From Corticium candelabrum (Eukaryota > Porifera > Homoscleromorpha > Homosclerophorida > Plakinidae): a DNA stretch of 64,000 bases. The notes beneath the pieces are model-generated. The model was not told the origin of the DNA, did not search any database, and saw only the letters and a list, made by a program, of their open reading frames with translations. The stretch spans positions 1,979,201 through 2,043,200 of the forward strand of contig NC_085101.1 of assembly GCF_963422355.1 (NCBI RefSeq). The letters are read 5' to 3'. Position numbers and translations under genes: made by a program. Shown here piece after piece: positions 53,087 through 64,000 of this stretch. Positions within the stretch are counted from its first letter, which is position 1. Each line of letters starts with the position of its first letter.

Positions 53087-54419
53087 TCTGCTGCAGCTGT
53101 GATAGACGTATATGCTCACTGACAGTCTACAGCAGTACTTTTTAAAAATAAACAAATTACATATGTAATTAATTAACGGATTCGAAATTTGGTGTTCACT
53201 TTATGAATATCACTAAAGCTACGTGCAAACCCACCAAGACTTTAGTTGCGATTTATTACTCTCATACAAGCACGTGCAACGTTTTGTACTCTTATAATTA
53301 TTAGGATTAGCGTGATAACAATTTATTACAGCATATTCCCATTTATACGAAGTTCAATTGACAAACTGGCGTAAACTGGGAAGGTTCAGTCGTTTTGATC
53401 AGTTCGATTTTAACACGTTCAAACCCAGCTCAGTACTAAAGAAATATCCAAGTAGCTACTATGCATGCCAGCTAAATTAATTAATTCATGGTCAATTGAA
53501 GTGCAACAAAATTCTATCGAAGTGCATTCGAGTGCAGGAGCACTAGAGAATAGGAGTTGTCGTCTGGCCAAAAATCAACCACCATGCAACATTTCCTAAC
53601 ATGTTAAGTAATTAATTCTGGTTAATTAATTGATATGAACGCACGCACAGCGCTAGCGATAGCGTACCGACGCGTCTACACAAATACAGAACGCTTCAAT
53701 GGTCAAAACAGATGTTGGTTAACAAACGGTAGTCGTTATTTTTTCTTTTGTCATTTAGGTGAGCTATTTTTAGCGCGCATTAGGCCCAACCACTCGGGGT
53801 TACAGTTTCTATAGTGATAAGGTAAATTGTGATGCAACGCTACAATACTGTTATCCAGACAAAAAGAATAGTAATTAACTGATAGGTTAACACTAATAAA
53901 TATTTAAAGCTTCGAATTTTGTTGATAAATATCAATAATAAATCAATTCCTGTTTGCAGAAGAAATATTTTGACAAATAGATATTTCAACCAAACTAATT
54001 GATTAAAGTTGGTTCAAAGCAATTTACAAAATCCTCATCTAATTATGGAAGATGTTACACTTCTGAGAATAATTCTAAATATTGCAGTAGCTAGGCCAGC
54101 ACCAAGTCAAAAATGCTCATGCTCTTTAGATCCATGCATTGCCACTATGGGAACAGAAACATGCTAAGACGCTGACTAACATCATTTGTCTAGTTTGTTT
54201 CAGAGAAATGGCATAAATGTATCTAAGTATTCTCCATTCTACAATTTGTCAGTAAATTAAAAATACCACAATTATGTAAAACTAATATTAATATTAATAT
54301 TTGTGGCCTCAAAATGACCAATCTGTGCCCTTTGGTTGTATTCTACTGTCAACACTGTATACTCTGCTGACTAGAAAGTATTAGGAATGCGTAAACGTAT
54401 CTAAATATCTATCCAGTAG
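53087..54419. promoter_or_regulatory. Presumed 5' flank of the Amt gene; nothing else recognised
   Basis: AT-rich DNA upstream of the start codon at 53086. No TATA box assigned and no coding match. Confidence 0.35.
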
Positions 54420-54496
54420 ACCTGTCTGCATGTGCGTGCGTGCGTGTGTGGTGTGTGTGCATGTGTGCGTGTGTGCGTGCGTGCCTGCCTGCCTGA
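54420..54496. repeat. Compound TG/TGCG/CTGC microsatellite, left flank of LINE-C copy 3
   Basis: Alternating gtgcgtgc and gtgtgt tracts ending in gcctgcctgcctg. Confidence 0.9.
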
Positions 54497-54780
54497 AGAA
54501 AAACATGCAGGGCTCATTAAAGGAAGACGAGTAGATGCAGAGTTTATGTCATATTGGCGACGACGTTTTTCTGTGACTCTCCAAAAATGCAATATAAAGT
54601 TGTCTTGAGAAAAGTGTCTAAGTTGTCAACCAACAGACTAATGGAGGATAACGTAGTTAGCAGAGATAGATACATTCAGTACTTCACACATTGAAATAGT
54701 TGAACTTGTTTATGAAGCACTTTCGTTTTATTATTGAAAAATCATGTATTCTAGTGTGTAGAGGTGCTGTATCCTAATAA
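54497..54780 (+). pseudogene. LINE-C copy 3: C-terminal end and 3' UTR, 5'-truncated
   Basis: Reads G-R-R-V-D-A-E-F-M-S-Y-W-R-R-R-F-S-V-T-L-Q-K-C-N, the same terminal block as copies 1 and 2; later frames are broken. 3' UTR with AATAAA at about 54777, then a (TCTG)n tract. Confidence 0.87.
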
Positions 54781-54838
54781 AATATCCTGTCTGTCTGCCT
54801 GCCTGTCGGTCTGTCTGTATGTATGTATGTATGTCTGT
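54781..54838. repeat. (CTGT/TATG)n between LINE-C copies 3 and 4
   Basis: Imperfect TCTG, CTGC and TATG units; the shared 3' border of two tail-to-tail copies. Confidence 0.93.
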
Positions 54839-55175
54839 CATCACATATTTTAGAACACAAGACTATATTACATTTCAGCAAAATAGTAAGTACTTAAATT
54901 AAAATGTACCTTGTCCATAATGTATACACTAGAAGAATGAGCTATAAACTACAAGCATGCAGCAACCCAGAGACAATCAGTGACTAAAAATTGGGTGCAG
55001 TAGGACACGAACTTCTTGACACCATCACTGCAAAGTGCAGAACTCTTCTTCAGAAGGACTTTGGCGTTACACTTCTGTAGTTGTACTGAGAATCTCTTCC
55101 TCCAATAGTCAATAAACTCTGGTGCATTTGGCCTTCCAATTTCGTCCAATGAATGTTTTGAAAGCTTTGCAAAAA

Positions 55176-55178
<3 letters not shown>
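54839..55178 (-). pseudogene. LINE-C copy 4: C-terminal end and 3' UTR, 5'-truncated
   Basis: Minus-strand reading from 55178: F-A-K-L-S-K-H-S, D-E-I-G-R-P-N-A-P-E-F, Y-W-R-K-R-F-S-V-Q-L-Q-K-C-N-A-K-V, then Y-C-T-Q-F and a stop near 54985. Closest in sequence to copy 1. Confidence 0.9.

Positions 55179-55210
<32 letters not shown>
55179..55210. repeat. (TCTG)n, right flank of LINE-C copy 4
   Basis: Eight TCTG units on the plus strand. Confidence 0.97.
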
Positions 55211-55212
<2 letters not shown>

Positions 55213-56577
55213 GTGCCAGCGTATGTATCTCCAAAACAGCGCATCACAGCAATTAACCTTTGCAAGTTGACACCTAGTTGCCATCTATTGTTTATGTAGA
55301 CTTGCAAACAAATGAAAGTTATAACTACTGTACATCTATTCACGGAGCTCATGCATATGGTAGGCTGGACCAATGCAGTCTGTCTCCGCCTTGTCATTGA
55401 GACGATGAGAACGCTCTGAGGTGGGTGGGATTATAGGACACTGTAATATGTACCGATTTAGTGACACTATTACACTGTCTATTGTTACAATCTCTCACGT
55501 ACATTGTTGCCAGAAACAACGAGAGAAACTAAATGTAAAAAGAAAGGAACAGACGAAATGCATTTACTTCACAACTTATTTAATTAATTAATTAGCATCG
55601 TGTCTAGGCTATATCTCAGCAACCGCTTACTGCATGTTGCTCTTCTGGCCTAGCTACTGTATGATCACGACGAGCGATGTGTGACAAGCCTATTTGTGCC
55701 AGATTAGCGTCTAAACTTGCCTTGTACAATCGAGTCATGACCCGGCATCTAGATGTTGTAACGACTAGCTGCTCTAGACGCTCAAATTACAACCTAGCGC
55801 ATACTCCGCAATTTGGACGAGAGTGATCGAATACGTCGCACAGTTGCATGCCAATAGTATCAGTCTTCTTCAAGCTAAGCTAGGGTGCAGCTAGAGGGCA
55901 ACCTGGTTACAAGCCAGTAGCCAACCCCAACTAGGTAAATCCCTCACCTGGTCAACTTCGTCAGTGTTCTGATCAAGAGATCTGGCTTCCAATCCTGATG
56001 CAGGCCGGGTAAGGTACGTGGAGCGATGACCTTAGCTTCCCGTTCCTTCAGCTAGACGCCGTTGGTTAGGTGTTAGGTCCAGTTTACGTAATCAGAGAGC
56101 ACAGACTTCCGTCGACGCCCTAAATCCTTGCATTCCCTGGCTAATATCCAAAATTATACCAATGTTGATTTTTTAGAATTTACGTTCCCAGCATGAGTAC
56201 CAATTTTCGCGGAAATTAACCAAGCCTAGAGAGGGATATAGTGCCAAGCTCCCACCTGAAATCTCTAAGATAAAAATTAATATATAATATGTGACTTATA
56301 TATGTTCTTCTAATGTACCGTGAATAAATGAATGTTTCAGACTTTTCTTACGTCTATTCAGCGCTAAACTAATAAGTGACCTATTTTCCGCTTCCGTTTG
56401 AAGCCGGATGCATCTTCCTGTTTCCACCTTGACGTCGAAAACAGCAGAAAGTCGCGGTCCGTTACAGAGCGTACGGTAGTACAATTAGCCCTCACAATGG
56501 ATCATGTAAGCCAGTAAATAATGTTATTTACACGCGTGCAATATCTATAGTACTAGTACATGTGCGACCCGCCCTGT
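55211..56577. other. Intergenic; no gene recognised
   Basis: No domain match in any frame. 55870-56110 has the look of a diverged repeat (short direct words) but could not be matched elsewhere in the window. Confidence 0.5.
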
Positions 56578-56652
56578 GGGCGGTAGCAATCTGAGCGGTA
56601 GCAATCTGGGCGGTAGCAATCTGGGCGGTAGCAATCTGGGCGGTGGCAATCT
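56578..56652. repeat. Five tandem 15-bp units (gggcggtagcaatct)
   Basis: Five consecutive 15-mers with one or two changes. Read on the plus strand they would encode repeats of G-G-S-N-L, but the open frame is short (65 codons) and has no other support. Confidence 0.95.
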
Positions 56653-57130
56653 ACCGTTAGACGCAACTTCCGCGAAGAAGGCGCACCTTCCAAGACACAC
56701 AGACGGATGGACGGACACAAAAGCGGCACGGTGCGGCTCACTCCGACTGCAGCGGGCGGATCTTGCACTCTAACTGTTTTGGAACTAGAGGATGGCGTAG
56801 AGTGGCTGTCACATCCGCATACTCGGGTAATTGAACAAACAAACTCCTGCGCATCTCATTTCTGGCCTTCGGAGGCAGTCCGGGCGAAATCCGACTCAAC
56901 CGTTCGTCTCCAACGGCCGAACTCGACCGGGCCGCCGCGTTTCGCGACGATCCGAGAGCGGCGTCGTGTCGATCCGAGAGCGGCGTCGTGTCGATCGGTG
57001 CGTTACAGACATCCAGCCAGCCAGCCAGACGGAAGCGTGGGTTGGCGGATCCAGGGGCAGTCCCATTGTGCACCTGACACGTAAACCAGTCGTCAAACAG
57101 CAAACTGAAAATTTGTCAATAATCTAGTCT
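56653..57130. other. CpG- and GC-rich island with opposed open frames
   Basis: Clearly richer in G+C and CpG than its neighbours, including two tandem 22-bp units (56948-56991). Frames are open on both strands (plus 56707-57084, minus 57103-56738), as expected from base composition alone. No domain recognised. Could be a CpG-island promoter or first exon, or a GC-rich repeat. Confidence 0.4.
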
Positions 57131-57831
57131 CAATGCCGCCGCAGTTCCCAACAAACGGTACCTAACACTAGACATTGAGAGCCGTATGTAGCATGAGCCT
57201 TTAGCCTTGCAGTTCGGCTAGCTGCGTAATGCCTCGGCGCTCAGCAAAATGGAATAGGATAGGGATTTCAACCGAGACGCAAAAGGGACAAGCTCAAGCT
57301 CTGTATGTAGTTGTTACAGTCTTTCAATTTTTTAGCGGCGGAGCTGGGGGCATTGGGCCACCTCCAAGATTGACGATCAACATACAACTACGAAGAAAGT
57401 TTGGAAGAAAAATATTTGAATTTTTGTACTCCAGTATACGAGAGTGTTCACCAGACGTATAGATGTGTATAAGCGTTTCTGTAGCCTATATAACTTAATT
57501 AATTAATTTAGAGTAAAACACTAGAAAGCGCTTCTCGACAGGAAAGCCTACTGAAAGCTCAACAAAGTTCATGTACTCCGATGTCTTTCGTGCCCCCAAC
57601 TTGCTAGTTAATCCGCCGCCCCTGCAATTCATTATCACCATGGTAATGAATAGAGAAGCACTGTAAAGTGCTAAACCCTTGGCTGGTGCACATCCACTGT
57701 GGCTGATACAGAGTTTGGCTGAAAGGGAGGTACAAACGACTAAGACCTGGTATGACGTCATCAACTTTATGACGTCACACACACCACGTGAGTCGGCGTT
57801 CGGGCAGGTGTAATTATGTACTAGTTTATAG
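57131..57831. other. No gene recognised
   Basis: Short open frames only. Confidence 0.5.
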
Positions 57832-57938
<107 letters not shown>

Positions 57939-58034
57939 GATGGCATGTCCACTGATAACAGTGATGACTCTCTTTAGTGTCCTCTGTGTCTCTGGTGGGA
58001 TTTAACACCTGCTTTTGAACGGCGTTCCTTTCCA

Positions 58035-58036
<2 letters not shown>

Positions 58037-58096
<60 letters not shown>
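58037..58096. repeat. (TA)n array, first segment
   Basis: About 29 TA units; the 3' border of LINE-D copy 2. Confidence 0.97.
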
Positions 58097-58102
<6 letters not shown>

Positions 58103-58951
58103 TCTTATTGCAGATAACAAGTACTCGTCCCCTGCCAAAGTTGGCAAATCCCAAAAGTCAAACTCAGTGTCAAATCGCAAACTAGTGCAAATCATACGTG
58201 CGTTAAACTGAAATAAGCGAACTGAAAGCTGTTGCAGTAAGTTACTGACTGCCCTACTAAAACTTATTCTGCTCTTTGCTGTGGTCTTGGACGCGATAAC
58301 CTTCAAAGTGGCAAGACTGGAAGACGTCCACAAACCAAAAGACTCCACTATTATTGAGTAGAAGTAACCTCCTGCCGCATTGACTTCGCTGTCGTGTCGA
58401 TGGTCTTTCTCTTCTTCACCAGCAATTGCAGCGGCTCCAGAAGAAATGGCGGATTTAGCGACGTACGCCGACTGTATGGTGTTTCTTATCGAAACGTCGA
58501 AATAACCTGGTCGTCCATCAGCGAAATCTGGATGAAAGATATTTCCAGGGCGGCTATTGCTGTCTGGACCACAACGTTGCTCGAGCTGAGCGCCTTCGTT
58601 ATCCACCAGTAATGCGTGATATATGATGTCCCTCAGTGCATCGTGGCGTTTAGAACGTAAAGAACCGTGACCACATCCAAGAAGATGGTCGCCAAAGCAA
58701 TCAATTACACGCCCACAGGAACAAAGTATTGATTGTGAAGGAGAAATAATCGGAATTCCAAGCCATAGCTTCAGAGCAACTGTAAATTCATGCGGAGACA
58801 TAACTTAACGTTTGGAATGGCCCGTAACCATGCTGCAGCATGAAATGACGACTCTGTGTTGAGACGTGCCTTGTCTCGAAGACTGCTTGTGTCTTGAAGG
58901 GTGGAGAGCAACGCGTCATCCAGCTGCCTCTGTAATACACGTTGAGACTCA
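58097..58951 (-). pseudogene. LINE-D copy 2: zinc finger and RLE, 5'-truncated, bounded by (TA)n
   Basis: Starts inside the (TA)n array at 58951 with the pre-finger region (A-A-W-L-R-A-I-P-N), slips one base near 58800, then the frame 58801-58098 runs: finger C-S-C-G...H-L-L-G-C followed by K-R-H-D-A-L, then S-R-P-G-N-I-F-H-P-D-F and G-Y-F-D-V-S-I-R (nuclease core), W-T-S-S-S-L and R-L-F-Q-F-N-A-R-M-I. There is no in-frame stop before the microsatellite, so the reading runs into Ile-Tyr repeats. RT absent. Confidence 0.88.
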
Positions 58952-59036
<85 letters not shown>

Positions 59037-59065
59037 CATACATATATATATATATATATATATTT
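58952..59065. repeat. (TA)n array, middle segment
   Basis: About 55 TA units with short TACA interruptions near 59032; separates the two LINE-D copies. Confidence 0.97.
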
Positions 59066-60718
59066 TTTTTTTTTTATAGTTTATTCAAATATAAATAATA
59101 GCTACCCCTCCACTAGAGGGGCCTCACAACGAAGAACAAACAGAGTAGTCTCTGTCTAAACCTAACAAAGACAAACGGTCCAAAATCATCCTAGCGTTAA
59201 ATTGCCAAAGGCGGAGAGAGAGCTGCCCGTGAAAATTAACGATAGCCCTGCTAACAGTAATACTACTACGGAGAGATGTCCTTCTAGCAATTGTTTTTAA
59301 AGTTTGTAAGCTACTGGAGGTCCACGTTCCGTAGGACTCAACTACCAGCGGGTAGAAAACACCTCCTGTCGCCTCTACGTTGTCTTTATGACGATCGTCT
59401 TTCTCCATCTCTCCAGCTGCTGCAGCGGCACCAGCACAATAAGCGGAGTGGACAATGTGAGACTGCTGGAAGGAATTCCTTACTGTGATATCAAAATATC
59501 CTGGACGACCAAGTAGAAAATCTGGGTGGTAGACGTCACCTGGGCGAGAATTATTATATCCGCCACAGTGCTGTTCTCTCCGAGTGCCAGAGTGATCCTC
59601 AAGTAGTGTGTGAAAGATGACATCACATAACGCATCATGGCGTTTAATTCTCAGGTTACCATAGCCGCAACCTAACACATGATCTCCGTAGGCATCTATT
59701 ATTGACCCACATGGACATCTAGTAGAGAGAGAAGGAAAAATTGGAATTCCTAGCCGTAAACGTAAAGCAATCACATATTCCTCTGCAGACATGACGAGGC
59801 CCAAATTTCTGTTAGGGATTGCCCGCAGCCATGCGCCTGCATGAGGAGTTGATATAGCGTTTAGACGTGCTTGGTCGCGTATACTGACTGAGTTCTTAAT
59901 GTCAGATAAAAGTGACTTGTCGAAAATCTCTTGCAAATCATGTTGACTTGCTCCGCCGAGGTCAACATCAGCGGTAGACAGGAGAGTAGACAGCAGCTGT
60001 TCACGAGACGATACCTCACCTGGGAAAAGCAGATCTGGAACATCAGGATTAGTGATTGGCCCTTCACTGCTCCTCAAAACAGGTGGCTTAGCACACCCCA
60101 AGAGACGAATACTCAAATCCCGTGTAAAATTGCAACTGCCTACGAAAGCGAGTGCGGAAGTTCTACAGGTTTCTCTCAAACCCAAACCACCGAGACGGAT
60201 TGGCAATGTGGCCTGTTTCCACGCGACGTCAGATACAGATGAGCGAGAAATCACCTCCAGACTGCTTCGCAACTCGCTGTCGAACCTCTCGAGCTGAAAT
60301 TTTACTTTCTCTGACGGAACTGTTCTAAGAAGGTGATTAACCTTGCACAAGCTCAGGCAACTTCTAAGTAGGTGTAACTCCACCTGCGGGTCTTCTAGAT
60401 CCGTCAGACGACTTTGGCATGACAGAATTTTGTCAATTTTCCTGCCAAAAGTGGCATCATAAAAAGCATCTGATCCAAATACCGGAGAGCCTAAAAACTC
60501 TGCTCCACCAGAAATGCATTGCACTCTTTGAACACTATCCGGGAACTCAGGAAACGAAATATCTCCAGAGGGCCAGAAGACTTCGCACTTCTCCAAGTTA
60601 AGGATCAATCCATGGGAAGGACCCTTTACAGACAAGCTATCCAGGAGGGAAGAAACCGCCTTACGAGGACCAACAATAGTTCCGTCGTCCAAATACCATA
60701 CCTGAAGGTTGATGTCAT
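59066..60718 (-). pseudogene. LINE-D copy 1: RT C-terminus, zinc finger and RLE, open 522-codon frame
   Basis: From the (TA)n junction at 60718 the reading is open to the stop at 59124. It begins 13 residues before the catalytic RT box Y-L-D-D-G-T-I-V-G, continues through the thumb ([20 protein letters not shown]), then A-W-L-R-A-I-P-N, finger C-P-C-G (counting from LDD, residues 326-329) with H338 and C342, K-R-H-D-A-L, nuclease core R-P-G-D-V-Y-H-P-D (383-391) with G-Y-F-D-I-T-V (D401). The short 3' UTR has AATAAA and an A tail (59066-59078). Only the 5' part is missing, so it is young. Family: R2-superclade LINE with downstream RLE. Confidence 0.92.
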
Positions 60719-60788
<70 letters not shown>

Positions 60789-60792
60789 CAAA

Positions 60793-60862
<70 letters not shown>

Positions 60863-60880
60863 CATACATACATACATACA
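60719..60880. repeat. (TA)n/(TACA)n array, last segment
   Basis: TA units to 60775, TACA units, a second TA tract 60821-60858, then TACA units; the 5' border of LINE-D copy 1. Confidence 0.97.
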
Positions 60881-62071
60881 TATATGGGGAATGTTTGGGC
60901 AAAGAATTTAGCAAATGACATGATTTAATTTTCTAGACCATGCAGGCTTGGTTCTAACAATAGACTATAGTCACTGCAGTACGTACGTGCATGTACTGTG
61001 CATGAGTCTGTCATGTTTTCTAAAGACATAATTAATAGTGCAAACCGCAGACGGGATGCTCAGTCGCTGTTTCTCCACAAGCCATCTGCCATCCAAAGTT
61101 TCAATTACTTAAATTACAAGAAAACATGCACCGGCCTCAGTACATGTAGGGAGTACAGTAGTCAGCAGAAGCGCATTAAGCTTACTCGCTGTAGTTTCTA
61201 GCTACTATTTACTAGCTAGGTATAATAAGGAATCAATGGAGTATTAGCTAAAGATTATTAGATCTATCTGTTATGTACTCATTCTAGGACGTAGCATGGA
61301 AACGGACTGCTCTCCGGCAGATATTGTGAACCAGTTTTTACGGAAGCTATACGGCGCGACGCCCTGGTTATATTTTAGTGTTCCTGCCAGGCTAGGCTGC
61401 GATTGCGGACAGAATTATTATACAGAGCAATTGCTAGTGAGGGCGCTTCTGAAGGGGCACGTGCAGCCAATGCCCTTTCTGGATCCGCCACTGATGCACA
61501 CCACATGGCGCTAGGACATGTGTACAGTGTAAGGCAAGAGGCACAAAGCTTATGCATTTGACATCATTGAAAATCTCCTCACGTGGTGGTTACTACGCCT
61601 ACTGTACATGTACCGTATTTATACAGCTATTCGTCTACCCGCGCAATTTTGGTTGTCGTAATGAAGTGACCCCAGAGCCGCCAGAGCCAAAACAAAACGT
61701 TATTGTGGGCATGTGCACATGTAGATTAGGCGTCTGTTCGCTCTGACTTTGGGTATTGTAACAAAAATGATTAGAGACGCACTATCGTACTTACAAGTCG
61801 GCCGAGCCGCTTCGTCCGGCAAACAGACGCTGTCATGGACAATGATGCAACGTTCCCCTTTGCAAATAATAATATCATAATAATATAATATTTACTTCTA
61901 TCGCATCACACACAGTAAAAGCAGTTCCCACTGGAGGCATACTAACACACGTTCAACACATTGCTAAATACAGTAACAACACAAGACAAACTAGCTCCCT
62001 TCAACCCTTACGACGGCATTCCTAACTGTAACTTTTTGTCAACTACTAGAAAAAGAAGTCCTTTTACTAAG
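60881..62071. other. No gene recognised
   Basis: The longest plus-strand open stretch, 61296-61514, encodes a Cys-containing peptide (C-D-C-G) without a recognisable domain. A TAA-rich patch lies at 61862-61895. Confidence 0.5.
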
Positions 62072-64000
62072 CCATTTATTGAATGAAACGCCCTTTGTAA
62101 AAACATCAATTTCAAATTCTTCATTCTTTCCACTGATTCTTGAAATGTACTCCAAAGCGGTCACAAATTGGTTCATTCCTCTTTATACCCAATCTTCTTC
62201 TCACACCTTTTCTCAGAGCCATATTGATCATCCTCTTCACATCTGTTCTCTCCAAATCCCACAAACGACATCCATATGATATGATGGGAAACAACTGTCG
62301 ATCAACTATCTCCATCCACACCTTTTGTGATTCACACATACCTTCGATTTTTCCAGCACGAAAAAATTTTCTCTTGCTTCCACAGAGATTTTGCATTGTT
62401 GAGCGGAATCCATTATCACACCTAAGTGTGGTACTGTATTCTTGAAGGAAAGAAAACCTGCACTTGCAGTCAGTTTGGGTTACCACTGGCGAACGACTGT
62501 TCCAGACAAACACAGTGAATACTCTTTTTGCTGTTAGAAATAAACCTTTTTCTTCTGCAAACAGGGAACACACATCCATCATCTTCTGCATTCCATGCAG
62601 TGTAGGTGATCGTCTGCATAGGCAACACTTCCAACGTACATGTGACCTACCCTTGCGCCATATCCACAACTCTTCAGACCAATTAACAACTCATCTAAAT
62701 AGACGTTGAAGAGCGAAGGGGAAAGCACACTCCCCTGCCTCACTCCATTACCAACTGAGAATATTTTTTTATCTTACCAAAAATAAATCGGTGATCGCAC
62801 TTCTAGCAGTCTTCAGAAAAATCTGTAATAAGGAACTCGGTCATAAGTTTTGGACAGATCCAGAGCGCAAACATACATTCTCAAGTTTTCTCTCTCTAAA
62901 CAGTAGTCTATTGTGCTCTTTAATACAAAAGAGCAGTCAGCGCAACTGTGGTTACGTTTAAACCCAAATTGCTAATCAGTTGTCCTAACAACACTAATCA
63001 AACGTTCGACAAGAGCCGATTCCAGGACCTTGGACACCACAGATGAAGTAGAAATTTCCGATAATTATTTATGTCTGCTGTATCTCCACGTCTGTCTTTG
63101 ACTATGGGCACAATATATGAGGTAAGAAACTGTCGAGGAATAAAGGACTGCCTGAAAAACATGGTAAATGCTACACTCAAATACAATGACAATGTGAATC
63201 CACCGTATTCATTGTGCTCTGGCTGAATTCCATTACATCCCGCGGCTTAGTTCAACTTTAGATAACCAACTGCCTTCAAAACTTCTGACACTTCAATCTC
63301 AATGCACCACCAGGGGAGTTGTGGTCCAGACATTCGTTCTCTAAGAGCCATCTCAAACATCAACTGCTCTTCTTTCCTCTTCTGAGAAGACTCGCTATGA
63401 ACAATAGAGCTAAACTGATCTCTCCACATAGATAGAATATTGTTTTCCTTTACTGTTTCTCCCACCCTTACCGCCGTTCCACACCTAACAGGTTTGATTC
63501 CTTTCTGAACATTTCGCCAGAAACATGATTGATTACCTTTCTGTACTTGCTTGTACAAATCCTCCCCAAAATTCACTTTTTCCTGGCGCTTCAAGGTCTG
63601 GACTTTACCCTTCAATAATTTTCTAGACTTTAACATTGTCTCATACATGTCACCTTGCCTGGGTTTGCCAGTAGCCTTTCACAAATAGTAGTCTTTACTA
63701 GCAGCTCGTTTCAACTTCGTCATCTCCTCATTCCACCCCATCTTATTGCCTTTCTTAAATTTACCCCTAGAAATGCTCCACTTGGCTGATTTAACTATAG
63801 CCTCACTTAAACTGTCATAAAATACCTTCATTCTATGTTGATGTAAACAGGATAGTGGTTCATTACAAACTGCAGTCTCTACTGGGATATCAGTGACATC
63901 CATCTCCATTTCCAAAATCTCCTGAAACTTTGCAATGTCTATGGCACTTGCCTCTTTTCCCAATAATCTTCTATTACATGTATTCACGTCATCTGACGTT
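62072..64000 (-). mobile_element. LINE-E: CR1/L2-like non-LTR retrotransposon, continues past the right edge
   Basis: Minus-strand order: linker (63987-63679 and 63648-63247, basic, with F-W-R-N-V-Q-K-G-I-K), RT entry (63192-62998: Y-I-V-P-I-V-K-D-R-R-G-D, N-N-Y-R), G-V-R-Q-G-S-V-L-S-P-S-L-F-N-V-Y-L-D (about 62745-62690), catalytic Y-A-D-D (about 62615), thumb S-Y-G-C-R-L-W-D-L and R-R-R-L-G-I-K (62250-62180), stop near 62121, AATAAA at 62080-62075. The N-terminal endonuclease would lie outside the window. Stops and shifts at several points. The thumb block S-Y-G-C-x-L-W-D-L is shared with LINE-A, so the two are related. Confidence 0.85.
62121..62669 (-). pseudogene. LINE-E: RT motif C, thumb and C-terminus
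   Basis: A 182-codon stretch from just after the YADD box to the natural end. The YADD itself is read in another frame (about 62630-62600), so at least one frameshift lies between. The C-terminal half is intact. Confidence 0.75.

Noticed and set aside
55870..56110. Possible second SINE or 5S-like repeat
   Set aside because: Only a loose B-box resemblance (ttccaatcctg) and no A box at a suitable distance.
57229..57462. Possible exon with a G-G-A-G-G-I-G stretch
   Set aside because: Short, no domain, no matching neighbour exons.
61296..61514. Small Cys-containing protein gene
   Set aside because: No domain, no splice or polyadenylation context, and length within what random AT-poor sequence allows.

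Overview
The window is animal nuclear DNA. Two genes can be assembled exon by exon, both on the minus strand, with GT-AG introns of about 60 bp to 10 kb and AATAAA signals. The rest is dominated by eukaryotic transposable elements (LINEs, a Ty3/Gypsy element, a hAT element, foldback and TIR elements, a SINE) and long (CA)n, (TA)n and (CAGA)n microsatellites. An early-branching marine invertebrate such as a sponge would fit the gene and repeat content, but nothing here fixes the species.

Layout. 0-26 kb is a transposon graveyard. A tail-to-tail pair of two LINEs (LINE-A plus strand, LINE-B minus strand) occurs twice in direct orientation, at about 0.7-5.85 kb and 14.7-20.75 kb; the second copy carries an 875-bp TIR element. 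Between the copies lie a decayed AP-endonuclease LINE (6.7-9.9 kb) and a nest of three inverted-repeat structures (10.96-14.49 kb). A broken Ty3/Gypsy element with a 3' LTR follows at 20.8-25.2 kb, with antisense integrase remnants at 25.2-26.0 and 43.2-43.8 kb. At 28.6-41.0 kb is a 12-exon gene for a secreted short-chain collagen with a C-terminal TNF homology domain; its 10.3-kb intron 4 contains hAT transposase remains. At 47.2-53.1 kb is an 8-exon ammonium transporter (Amt) gene of 482 codons, whose introns are full of microsatellites, a tRNA-derived SINE and LINE fragments. At 57.8-60.9 kb two 5'-truncated LINEs sit inside one (TA)n array, and 62-64 kb holds another LINE running off the right edge.

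The most interesting signal is in the 50-61 kb interval. Non-LTR elements encoding a zinc finger and restriction-like endonuclease (RLE, R2-type) C-terminus are bracketed on both sides by the same simple repeat: four copies of LINE-C in two (CAGA/TCTG)n arrays, and two copies of LINE-D in one (TA)n array. This pattern suggests LINE families that use microsatellites as insertion targets. The two host genes, for ammonium transport and for a collagen-TNF secreted protein, have no evident functional link.
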